From NCBI GenBank assembly GCA_001314655.1, contig LJSF01000044.1:62001-126000 (forward strand): a stretch of DNA of 64,000 nucleotides. The letters are read 5' to 3'. Below the pieces are notes generated by a model. It searched no databases. It was not told where the DNA came from and saw nothing but the letters and a program-made list of their open reading frames with translations. Each line of letters starts with the position of its first letter. Positions within the stretch are counted from its first letter, which is position 1. The position numbers and the translations under genes are program-made. Below, piece after piece: positions 8,043 to 15,564 of this stretch. The DNA is from Rhodobacteraceae bacterium HLUCCA08 (GTDB lineage Bacteria > Pseudomonadota > Alphaproteobacteria > Rhodobacterales > Rhodobacteraceae).

Positions 8043-9638
8043 ATGCACGATCATTCCGACCATCCCCTCGATTGCGGCTGCGGCGCCCATGGCGATGCGG
8101 GCGACACGCCCGTGGCCGAGGCGCCGAACACGCTCTATGACGCGCTGTTCCGGCCGCATATCGACACTGCCCGCCCGTTCCTGCACTGGCAGGGCCGTCC
8201 GATCGGCTATGCTAGGTTCCTGCGCCTGGCCGCGCGCATCGCCAATGCGCTGCGCGCGGCGGGGCTGGGGCCCGGCGACCGGGTGGCGGTCCAGGTCGGC
8301 AAATCGCCCACCGCCCTGGCGCTTTATGCCGGCGCGGTTCAGGCCGGGATCGTCTACCTGCCGCTGAACACCGCCTATACCCCCGCCGAGGTCGGCTATT
8401 TCGTCGCCGATAGCGGTGCCCGCCTGCTGATCTGCGCGCCCCAGGCCGAAGAGGCCCTGCACGGGGCCGATGAGGCGCCGCCGATCCTGACCCTGTCCGA
8501 TGACGGCACCTCCGGCCGTTTCCATGACCTGCTGTCGGGCCAGCCGGATGTGGCCGAGGTGGCCGCGCGGGGGCCGGGTGACCTGGCCGCCCTGCTCTAT
8601 ACCTCGGGCACGACGGGGCGGTCGAAGGGCGCGATGCTGACCCATGACAACCTGTTGTCCAATGCGCGCACCCTGACCGATCTGTGGCGTTTCACCCAGG
8701 ACGACACCCTGCTGCATGCCCTGCCGATCTTTCACACCCACGGGCTGTTCGTGGCCACCAATGTCACGCTTCTGGCCGGCGGCGCGCTGCTGCTGGAGCC
8801 GGCATTCGACGCCGCCCGCGCGATCGGGCTGATGCCGCAGGCCACTGCCATGATGGGCGTGCCGACCTTCTATACCCGGCTGTTGAACGACGATGGCCTG
8901 ACCCGCGAGCTGACCGCGCATATGCGGCTGTTCATCTCGGGCTCTGCCCCGATGCTGGCAGACACCCACGCCGCCTGGACCGCCCGCACCGGGCACCGGA
9001 TCCTGGAACGCTACGGCATGACCGAGGTCAACATGGCCACTTCGAACCCGCATGACGGCGACCGCCGCGCCGGCACCGTCGGCCTGCCCCTGCCGGGGGT
9101 GGAGCTGAAGGTCTGCGACGCGGAGGGGCGCGACGTGCCGCGTGGCGAGGTCGGGGTGATCGAACTGCGCGGGCCCAACGTGTTCAAGGGCTACTGGAAC
9201 ATGCCCGACAAGACCGCCGAAGAGCTGCGCCCGGACGGGTTCTTCATCACCGGCGATCTGGCGGTGCAATCGCCGGACGGCTATGTCACCATCGTCGGCC
9301 GCGCCAAGGACATGATCATCTCGGGCGGGTTCAACATCTACCCCAAGGAGGTCGAGGCGGCGCTGGACGCGGTGCCCGGCGTGCTGGAAAGCGCCGTGGT
9401 CGGCGCCCCGCATCCCGATCTGGGCGAGGCGCCGGTGGCGGTCCTGGTGGCCGAACCGGGTGCGGCGCTCGACCCCGATGCAGTTCTGGCGGCGGTCGCG
9501 CCGCAGTTGGCCCGGTTCAAGCAGCCGCGCCACGTCGCCCTGGTCGACGCCCTGCCGCGCAACACCATGGGCAAGGTGCAGAAAGCCGTGCTGCGAGACC
9601 GGTTCGCGCAGGTGTTCACCCGGCCCCGGGCGCGCTGA
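8043..9638 (+). CDS. matB: Malonyl-CoA synthetase-like acyl-CoA ligase with His/Cys-rich N-terminus
   Basis: MatB activates malonate to malonyl-CoA by way of an acyl-adenylate. The 531-residue protein has the ANL-superfamily motifs in order: LLYTSGTTGRSKG (about residue 182), YGMTEVNM, ITGDLA, GRAKDMIISGGFNIYP and the catalytic Lys near NTMGKVQK at the C-terminus. What is odd is the N-terminus: about 25 residues rich in His, Asp and Cys (HDHSDHPLDCGCGAHGD) precede the usual start TLYDALFRPH. No strong alternative start is seen; a GTG at 8112 lacks a ribosome site. The gene lies 6 bases from the end of convergent znuA. Confidence 0.87.
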   Translation: MHDHSDHPLDCGCGAHGDAGDTPVAEAPNTLYDALFRPHIDTARPFLHWQGRPIGYARFLRLAARIANALRAAGLGPGDRVAVQVGKSPTALALYAGAVQAGIVYLPLNTAYTPAEVGYFVADSGARLLICAPQAEEALHGADEAPPILTLSDDGTSGRFHDLLSGQPDVAEVAARGPGDLAALLYTSGTTGRSKGAMLTHDNLLSNARTLTDLWRFTQDDTLLHALPIFHTHGLFVATNVTLLAGGALLLEPAFDAARAIGLMPQATAMMGVPTFYTRLLNDDGLTRELTAHMRLFISGSAPMLADTHAAWTARTGHRILERYGMTEVNMATSNPHDGDRRAGTVGLPLPGVELKVCDAEGRDVPRGEVGVIELRGPNVFKGYWNMPDKTAEELRPDGFFITGDLAVQSPDGYVTIVGRAKDMIISGGFNIYPKEVEAALDAVPGVLESAVVGAPHPDLGEAPVAVLVAEPGAALDPDAVLAAVAPQLARFKQPRHVALVDALPRNTMGKVQKAVLRDRFAQVFTRPRAR

Positions 9639-9644
9639 ACCGCG

Positions 9645-10814
9645 TCAGGGCCGGGCGCAGGCCTCGATGCCGGACGCGACGGCCTCCAGCAGCGCCGGGT
9701 AGAAATCCGGTCCCGCGGGCACCGGCACAAAGACCGGCGAAACCTCGGACAGGACCGCGCCTTCAGGCACCAGATTGGCGATCGCCCCGGCCGAGGCCGC
9801 ACCGGGATCGGACAAAAAACAGCCCGCCCCGGCCTCGGCGATCGCCGCCTGAAGTTCCACCACCCGGGCGACCCCCGGATCGGCGGCGTCGGAATCGGTG
9901 ACCGATCCCAGCGCGGTCAGGCCGAACCGCGCCTCGAAATACTGGAAGGCGTCATGGGTCACGACCAGCGGCACGCCCCGCATCGGCGCCAGGCGGGCCG
10001 CGATCGCGTCCGACTGGGCGTCCAGCGCCGCCTTCGCCGCGGCCGCATTGGCGGCATAGGCCGCGGCATTGTCCGGGTCGAGCGCGCCAAGCTCGGAGGC
10101 GATCACATCCAGCCAGACTTTCGCGTTCTCGGGATCGAGCCAGAGATGGGGATCGGCGCCGGCATGATCGTCGTGGTCGTCATGGGCATGGTCGTCGTGG
10201 TCGCCGTGGTCGCCGTGGTCGTGGTCGTGGTCGGCATGGTCATCGTGATCATGGTCGTCGTGGTCGTCATGGGCGTGGTCGTCGTGATCATGGTCGGCGT
10301 GGTCGTCGTGATCATGGTCGTCGTGGTCGGCGTGATCATGGTCGTCGTGGTCGGCTTGATCATGGTCGTCGTGGTCGGCGTGATCATGGTCGCCGTGATC
10401 GTCGTGGTCGGCGTGGTCGTCGTGATCATGGTCGTCATGGTCGCCGTGATCATGGTCATGGGCGGCGAAGGTCGCGCCGCTGCGCCGGTCCAGCAGGGTC
10501 AGGCCGGGTGTCTCGATCAACGTCACATGGCGGGCATCGCCGGCCAGCGTTTCCAGCGGATCGGCCAGCCAGGGGCTGAGCCCCTCGCCGATCCAGAACA
10601 CGATCTCGGCCCGCTCCAGCGCCAGGGCCTCGGACGGGCGCATCGCATAGCCATGGGGCGAGGCGCCGGGGGCGACGATCAGCGCCGGTTCGCCCAGATC
10701 GCCCATGACCTGCGCGACCAGCGACTGCACCGGAGCGATATCGGCGGCGACGGCGGGCACCTCGGCCCAGACAGGCGTGGCGGTGCAAAGCAGGACAGGC
10801 AGCAGGCGGCGCAT
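9645..10814 (-). CDS. znuA: ZnuA, zinc-binding periplasmic protein with very long His/Asp loop
   Basis: ZnuA captures Zn2+ in the periplasm and delivers it to ZnuB. The 389-residue protein has a signal peptide (LLPVLLCTATPVWA) and ligand histidines H54 (ASPHGY), H223 (DPHLWLDPEN) and H287 (VVTHDAFQYF). Between the first two sits the family's charged loop, here about 99 residues (119-217) made almost only of His and Asp with some Ala, Gly and one Gln, far longer than the loops usual in ZnuA. It is transcribed away from zur-znuC-znuB, and candidate Zur boxes lie in the shared 76-bp gap. Confidence 0.95.
   Translation of the reverse strand: MRRLLPVLLCTATPVWAEVPAVAADIAPVQSLVAQVMGDLGEPALIVAPGASPHGYAMRPSEALALERAEIVFWIGEGLSPWLADPLETLAGDARHVTLIETPGLTLLDRRSGATFAAHDHDHGDHDDHDHDDHADHDDHGDHDHADHDDHDQADHDDHDHADHDDHDHDDHADHDHDDHAHDDHDDHDHDDHADHDHDHGDHGDHDDHAHDDHDDHAGADPHLWLDPENAKVWLDVIASELGALDPDNAAAYAANAAAAKAALDAQSDAIAARLAPMRGVPLVVTHDAFQYFEARFGLTALGSVTDSDAADPGVARVVELQAAIAEAGAGCFLSDPGAASAGAIANLVPEGAVLSEVSPVFVPVPAGPDFYPALLEAVASGIEACARP
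10164..10460 (-). repeat. Tandem His/Asp codon repeat inside znuA
   Basis: The DNA encoding the ZnuA loop is built of short degenerate units of CAT/CAC and GAT/GAC codons. The most regular part, around 10290-10400, repeats a 24-bp unit encoding variants of ADHDDHDH four times, including one copy where His became Gln. This regularity suggests recent expansion by slippage, so the loop length probably varies between strains. Confidence 0.85.
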
Positions 10815-10827
10815 CGGAAGACCTTTC

Positions 10828-10843
10828 GTGTTATATTATCACA
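10828..10843. promoter_or_regulatory. Candidate Zur box, znuA side
   Basis: GTGTTATATTATCACA is an imperfect palindrome (GTG.TA...TA.CAC) 14 bases upstream of the znuA start. It resembles the AT-rich Zur operators of alphaproteobacteria. With the second site at 10864 it would let Zur repress both divergent units. Confidence 0.6.
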
Positions 10844-10863
10844 TACGCCGATCTTGCTACAGG

Positions 10864-10881
10864 TGATGGGATAACATATCA
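10864..10881. promoter_or_regulatory. Candidate Zur box, zur-znuCB side
   Basis: TGATGGGATAACATATCA is an imperfect palindrome (TGATnnGnTAnCnnATCA) nine bases upstream of the zur start codon. Its ATAACAT core matches typical alphaproteobacterial Zur operators. It sits on the opposite side of the intergenic region from the znuA-proximal site. Confidence 0.6.
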
Positions 10882-10890
10882 AGCCCCGAC

Positions 10891-11367
10891 ATGAGCGATC
10901 TCGACTTTCACGACCACGACCATTCCGCCTGCCGCGCGACGCTGCTGCGTGCGGCCGAACAGCGCTGTCGGGACAAGGGCCTGCAACTGACACCGGTGCG
11001 GCGCCGGGTGCTGGAACTCCTCGCCGAAGGGCATCGGGCGATGGGCGCCTACGAGGTGCTGGACCTGCTGCGCGCCGAAGGCTTCGGGTCGCAACCGCCG
11101 GTCGCCTACCGGGCGCTGGATTTCCTGGTGTCCAACGGGCTGGCGCACAAGATCGAGCGGCTCAATGCCTTCATCGCCTGCGCGCTGCCCGGGTCGCGCC
11201 ATGCCCCGGTCTTTCTGATCTGCACCGGCTGCGGCACCGTCGCCGAAACCCATCTGGACCTGGGCGACGGCCGGCTGGGCGAGATCGCCGATCGCGCCGG
11301 GTTCGAGATCGGCCGCGCCGTGGTCGAGATCGAGGGCCGCTGCCCGACCTGCCGGGAGGCCGCATGA
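10891..11367 (+). CDS. zur: Zur, Fur-family zinc uptake regulator
   Basis: Zur represses zinc uptake genes when loaded with Zn2+. The 158-residue protein has a winged-helix domain (residues 30-90, with LTPVRRRVLELL) and a metal-binding dimer domain. The structural zinc site is CxxC twice: C111/C114 (CTGC) and C151/C154 (CPTC). H104 and the nearby residues would form the sensing site. The N-terminus FHDHDHSAC is unusually His/Asp-rich. The end overlaps znuC by four bases (ATGA). Confidence 0.93.
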   Translation: MSDLDFHDHDHSACRATLLRAAEQRCRDKGLQLTPVRRRVLELLAEGHRAMGAYEVLDLLRAEGFGSQPPVAYRALDFLVSNGLAHKIERLNAFIACALPGSRHAPVFLICTGCGTVAETHLDLGDGRLGEIADRAGFEIGRAVVEIEGRCPTCREAA

Positions 11368-12116
11368 ACCTGTTGACCATTTCCAACCTGAACATGCGGT
11401 TGGGCGGGAATCATGTGCTGCATGATGTGGATTTCGCGATTTCGCGCGGGGAAATCGTCACCATCGTCGGCCCCAACGGATCCGGCAAGACCACCCTGTT
11501 GCGGGCGATCCTGGGCGCGCTGCGGCCGACCGGTGGCCGGGTCGATCGAGCGCCCGGCCTGCGCATCGGCTATGTGCCCCAGCGGCTGCATATCGACCCG
11601 ACCCTGCCGCTGACGGTGCGGCGGTTCCTGTCGCTGCCGGTGCGGGTCGGCGAGGCCCGCGCCGCCGAGGCGCTGGAGCGCGCCGGGGTGGCGGACCTGG
11701 GCGGGCGGCAGATGACGGACCTGTCCGGCGGGCAGTTCCAGCGCGCGCTGCTGGCCCGCGCCCTGCTGGCCGAACCCGACCTGCTGATCCTGGACGAGGC
11801 GACGCAGGGGCTGGACCAGCCCGGTTCCGCCGCCTTCTATCGCCGGATCGAAGAGGTCCGGGCCGAGCTGGGCTGCGCGGTGCTGATGGTCAGCCACGAA
11901 TTACACGTGGTCATGGCCGCCTCGGATCGGGTGGTCTGCCTCAATGGTCATGTCTGCTGTTCCGGCGCACCGGAACATGTCGCCTCGGCCCCGGAATACC
12001 GGGCGCTGTTCGGCACCGGCACCGGGGGCGCGCTGGCGCTCTATCGCCACGATCATGCCGGCCACAGCCACGATCACGATCACGCCGCCCCCGCGGCCCT
12101 GGAAGAGACACCATGA
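11364..12116 (+). CDS. znuC: ZnuC, ATPase of the zinc ABC importer
   Basis: ZnuC powers zinc import through ZnuB. The 250-residue protein has Walker A GPNGSGKTT (36-44), Q-loop GYVPQ, signature LSGGQFQRALLARAL, Walker B LLILDEATQGLD and H-loop VSHELH. The C-terminus carries a His-rich tail (HDHAGHSHDHDH) that is common in ZnuC of this group. Start and stop both overlap their neighbours by four bases, giving a tight zur-znuC-znuB operon. Confidence 0.95.
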   Translation: MNLLTISNLNMRLGGNHVLHDVDFAISRGEIVTIVGPNGSGKTTLLRAILGALRPTGGRVDRAPGLRIGYVPQRLHIDPTLPLTVRRFLSLPVRVGEARAAEALERAGVADLGGRQMTDLSGGQFQRALLARALLAEPDLLILDEATQGLDQPGSAAFYRRIEEVRAELGCAVLMVSHELHVVMAASDRVVCLNGHVCCSGAPEHVASAPEYRALFGTGTGGALALYRHDHAGHSHDHDHAAPAALEETP

Positions 12117-12922
12117 GCCCGCTCGACAGCCTGGTGATGCGCGCCGCCCTGGCCGGGATCGGCGTGGCGGTCGCGGCGGCGCCGCTGGGGGCCTTCGTGG
12201 TCTGGCGCCGGATGGCCTATTTCGGAGAGGCCACCGCCCATGCGGCGATCCTGGGCGTGGCCCTGGCCCTGGCCTTCGATCTGTCGATCACCGCCGGCGC
12301 GCTGGCGGTGGCGCTGGCCATGGCGACGACGGTATCGGCGCTGTCCGGGCGTGGCTACGGCATGGATACGCTGCTGGGCGTGCTGGCCCATTCGGCGCTG
12401 GCCACCGGGCTGGTCGCGGTGTCGTTCCTGACCGAGGTGCGGGTCGACCTGATGGCCTATCTGTTCGGCGACATCCTGAGCGTCGGCAAGACCGACCTGG
12501 CGGTGATCTGGATCGGTGCCGCGGCGGTGCTGGGGCTGGTCTGGCTGCGCTGGTCGGCGCTGCTGACGGCGACGCTGAACCCGGACCTGGCCCATGCCGC
12601 CGGGATCGACCCGCGGCGCGAACAGATGGTGCTGACGATCGCGCTGGCGCTGGTGGTGGCGGTGGCGATCAAGGTGGTCGGCGTGTTGCTGATCGTCGCG
12701 CTGCTGGTGATCCCGCCCGCCGCGGCGCGCCCGTTTTCGGCCACGCCCGAACGGATGGGCATCGTCGCGGCGGCGATCGGCATGGCCTCGGCCCTGGGCG
12801 GCCTGGGCCTGTCGCTGCGCTGGGACACGCCGGCCGGCCCGTCGATCGTGCTGGTGGCGGCGGGCGCCTTTGCGCTGGCCACTCTGGTCGATCTGGTGGC
12901 GCGCGCGGCGGCGCGGCGCTAA
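12113..12922 (+). CDS. znuB: ZnuB, membrane subunit of the zinc ABC importer
   Basis: ZnuB is the ABC-3 family permease that passes Zn2+ from ZnuA into the cytoplasm. The 269-residue protein has about eight hydrophobic segments and the family features GAFVVWRRMAYFGEATAHAAILG near the N-terminus and LLIVALLVIPPAAAR towards the C-terminus. It starts within the znuC stop codon (ATGA) and ends the operon. Confidence 0.95.
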   Translation: MSPLDSLVMRAALAGIGVAVAAAPLGAFVVWRRMAYFGEATAHAAILGVALALAFDLSITAGALAVALAMATTVSALSGRGYGMDTLLGVLAHSALATGLVAVSFLTEVRVDLMAYLFGDILSVGKTDLAVIWIGAAAVLGLVWLRWSALLTATLNPDLAHAAGIDPRREQMVLTIALALVVAVAIKVVGVLLIVALLVIPPAAARPFSATPERMGIVAAAIGMASALGGLGLSLRWDTPAGPSIVLVAAGAFALATLVDLVARAAARR

Positions 12923-13012
12923 GGCTTTGACAAAGGCCCCGCCAGGCCCTGTAACCTGCCTGTCACGAAATCGGGCAAGGATCCGCCGGACGCAGCGAGG
13001 GAACCGCCAGGG

Positions 13013-14407
13013 ATGAAGATCGAGAACCGCACCTTCGACGAACTCGAGGTCGGCGCCACCTCCGAGCTGCGCCGCCTGATCACCGCCGACGACCTGCTGG
13101 TCTTTGCCAATGTCTCGGGCAATCACAACCCGATGCATATCTTCGACGCCGATGGCGATGGCGACGGCCGGCCCGAGGCGGTGGCCCCGGCGATGTTCAT
13201 CGGCGCCTTGATTTCCGCCGTGCTGGGCAATGTGCTGCCCGGCGCCGGCACGCTGTATCGCGCCCAAAGCCTGGTGTTCCATGGCCGCGCCCATGCCGGG
13301 GACGAACTGGTCAGCCGGGTCACGGTGACCGATCTGAACGCCCGCGACCATACCGCGACCCTGGCCTGCGAGGTGCGGCGCATCGGCGATGACGCGCTGA
13401 TCCTGTCGGGCATGGCCGAGGTCGAGGCCCCGGTCCACAAGCTGGAATACGACAGCCATGACCTGCCCGGCCTGATCGTTCAGCGGCATCGGCATTTCGA
13501 GAAATTCCTGCGCGCCGCCGAACCGCTGCCGGCCCTGGTCACCGCCGTGGTCTGCCCCGAGGAGCCGCATTCCCTGGGCGGCGCCCTGCGCGGGCGCAAG
13601 CACACGCTGATCGAGCCGATCCTGATCGGCGATCCGGCCCTGATCGCCGCCGCCGCCGACGCCCTGGGCGAAAGCCTGGAGGGGATCGAGATCATCCCGA
13701 TCCTCAGCCACCGCGATGCCGCCTACAAGGCCGTGGAACTGGTCAATGCCGGCCGCGCCCAGGCGATCATGAAGGGCCATCTGCATACCGACCAGCTGCT
13801 GCGCCCGGCGCTGGAGCGCGAGACCGGCCTGCGCGCCGGGCGCCGCTTCACCCATGCCTTCGTGATGGACGTGCCCGGCCAGCCGCATCCGATCATCATC
13901 ACCGACGCGGCGATCAACATCGCCCCCGACCTCAAGACCAAGGTCGACATCGTCCAGAACGCCATCGACCTGGCGCTGTCGCTGGGGATCGAACTGCCCA
14001 AGGTCGGCATCCTGTCGGCGGTCGAAACCGTCAGTTTCGACATCCCGTCCTCGATGGATGCGGCGCTGTTGTCGAAGATGGCCGAACGCGGCCAGATCAC
14101 CGGCGGGCTGGTCGACGGGCCTCTGGCGATGGACAACGCCATCGACCTGGCCGCGGCACGCACCAAGGGGCTGCATTCCGAGGTCGCCGGCCGGGCCGAG
14201 ATCCTGGTGGCGCCGAACCTGGATGCGGGCAACATGCTGGCCAAGCAGCTGACCTATGTCAGCCATGCCGAGGCGGCGGGGCTGGTGCTGGGCGCCCGGG
14301 TGCCGATCATCCTCAATTCGCGCGCCGATGACGACATGTCGCGGCTGGCCTCCTGCGCGGTCGCGGCGCTGCACCACCACGCGCGCATCACCGGACAGGC
14401 CGCCTGA
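13013..14407 (+). CDS. Fused MaoC-type hydratase and phosphate acetyl/butyryltransferase
   Basis: The 464-residue protein joins an N-terminal MaoC hot-dog domain (residues 1-140, with the hydratase-type signature ANVSGNHNPMHIFD) to a PTA/PTB phosphotransacylase domain (about 165-460, with ILSAVETVSFDIPSS and AMDNAIDLAAA). Chains of this make are annotated as bifunctional enoyl-CoA hydratase/phosphate acetyltransferase. It is followed with a one-base overlap by acetate kinase, so acyl-CoA to acyl-phosphate to acid plus ATP can run as one pathway. The true acyl chain length handled (acetyl, propionyl or butyryl) is not evident. Confidence 0.92.
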   Translation: MKIENRTFDELEVGATSELRRLITADDLLVFANVSGNHNPMHIFDADGDGDGRPEAVAPAMFIGALISAVLGNVLPGAGTLYRAQSLVFHGRAHAGDELVSRVTVTDLNARDHTATLACEVRRIGDDALILSGMAEVEAPVHKLEYDSHDLPGLIVQRHRHFEKFLRAAEPLPALVTAVVCPEEPHSLGGALRGRKHTLIEPILIGDPALIAAAADALGESLEGIEIIPILSHRDAAYKAVELVNAGRAQAIMKGHLHTDQLLRPALERETGLRAGRRFTHAFVMDVPGQPHPIIITDAAINIAPDLKTKVDIVQNAIDLALSLGIELPKVGILSAVETVSFDIPSSMDAALLSKMAERGQITGGLVDGPLAMDNAIDLAAARTKGLHSEVAGRAEILVAPNLDAGNMLAKQLTYVSHAEAAGLVLGARVPIILNSRADDDMSRLASCAVAALHHHARITGQAA

Positions 14408-15564
14408 TGGGGCATGTCCTGACGCTGAACGCGGGCTCGTCCTCGCTCAAGTTCGGGCTGTTCACCGGCGGGGACGACCCGCGCCCGGTGCTGACCGGGC
14501 TGGTCGACCGGATCGGCGGCGCGGGCGCGCTGAAGCTGGAGGATGCCGGCGGCGCGCGGGTGTTCGACGGGCCGGTCGACGTGCCCGATCACGCGGCCGC
14601 GCTGGAGGCCGCGCTGGCCCAGATCGCGGCGCGGGCGCCGCAGGCCCGGATCGACGCCGTCGGCCACCGGGTGGTGCATGGCGGGCCGGATTTCGCCGAC
14701 CCCGAAGTGCTGACCGACGATGTCATCGCCCGGCTGGAGGCGCTGATCCCCTTTGCGCCGCTGCACCAGCCGCACAACCTGGCCGGGGTGCGCGCGGCGC
14801 TGGCGGCCTTTCCGGGCGCCCGCCAGATCGCCTGTTTCGACACCGCCTTTCACCGCGGCCAGGACTTCGTCGCCGACGCCTTCGGCCTGCCGATCGGCTA
14901 TTACGACAAGGGCGTGCGCCGCTACGGCTTTCACGGGCTGAGCTATGCCTATATCGCCGGCGAACTGGCCCGGATCGCGCCCGGCCCGGCCCGGGGCCGG
15001 GTGATCGTCGCCCATCTGGGCAATGGCGCGTCGCTCTGTGCGCTCAAGGCCGGGCGCTCGGTCGCCTCGACCATGGGCTTCACGCCGCTGGATGGCTTGC
15101 CGATGGGCACGCGACCCGGCCAGCTGGACCCGGGCGTGGTGCTGTATCTGATGCAGCACGAGGGGATGGAGGCGGCCGAGGTCGGCGATCTTCTGTATCG
15201 CCGCTCGGGCCTGCTGGGGCTGTCGGGGATCAGCCATGACATGCGCACGCTTCTGGACAGCGACGCGCCCGAGGCGGCCCGGGCGGTGGCCTATTTCACC
15301 CATCGCATCCGGCACGAGATCGGCGCCCTGGCGGCGGGGCTGGAGGGGCTGGACGCCCTGGTCTTTACCGGCGGGATCGGGGAAAACGCGGCGCCGATCC
15401 GGGCCATGGTCTGCGAGCGCCTGGGCTGGCTGGGCGCCGATTTCGATGCCGCGGCGAATGCCGCCGGAGCGCCGGTGATCTCGGCCCCCGGCAGCGCGGT
15501 CGAGCTGCGGGTGATCCCCACCGACGAGGAAGTGGTGATCGCCCGGGCCGCGGCGCGGGCCTGA
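14407..15564 (+). CDS. ackA: Acetate kinase
   Basis: AckA interconverts acetyl phosphate plus ADP with acetate plus ATP. The 385-residue protein has the N-terminal LTLNAGSSSLKFGLF signature, VGHRVVHGG, CFDTAFH, YGFHGLSYAYI, the phosphate-binding HLGNGASLCAL, and FTGGIGENAAPIR near the end. Length and motifs are normal. It overlaps the upstream MaoC-Pta gene by one base and its stop abuts the stop of the convergent glycosyltransferase gene. Confidence 0.95.
   Translation: MGHVLTLNAGSSSLKFGLFTGGDDPRPVLTGLVDRIGGAGALKLEDAGGARVFDGPVDVPDHAAALEAALAQIAARAPQARIDAVGHRVVHGGPDFADPEVLTDDVIARLEALIPFAPLHQPHNLAGVRAALAAFPGARQIACFDTAFHRGQDFVADAFGLPIGYYDKGVRRYGFHGLSYAYIAGELARIAPGPARGRVIVAHLGNGASLCALKAGRSVASTMGFTPLDGLPMGTRPGQLDPGVVLYLMQHEGMEAAEVGDLLYRRSGLLGLSGISHDMRTLLDSDAPEAARAVAYFTHRIRHEIGALAAGLEGLDALVFTGGIGENAAPIRAMVCERLGWLGADFDAAANAAGAPVISAPGSAVELRVIPTDEEVVIARAAARA

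Noticed and set aside
10164-10460. CRISPR-like repeat array
   Set aside because: Repeats are contiguous, in frame and encode the ZnuA loop; there are no unique spacers and no cas genes.
9954-10874. Plus-strand frame with long Val/Ile/Met runs that looks like membrane helices
   Set aside because: It is the antisense of the His/Asp codon repeat in znuA, which reads as GTC, ATC and ATG.
12080-14380. Open frame of 766 residues on the minus strand
   Set aside because: Opposite znuB and the MaoC-Pta fusion; composition is that of an antisense frame.
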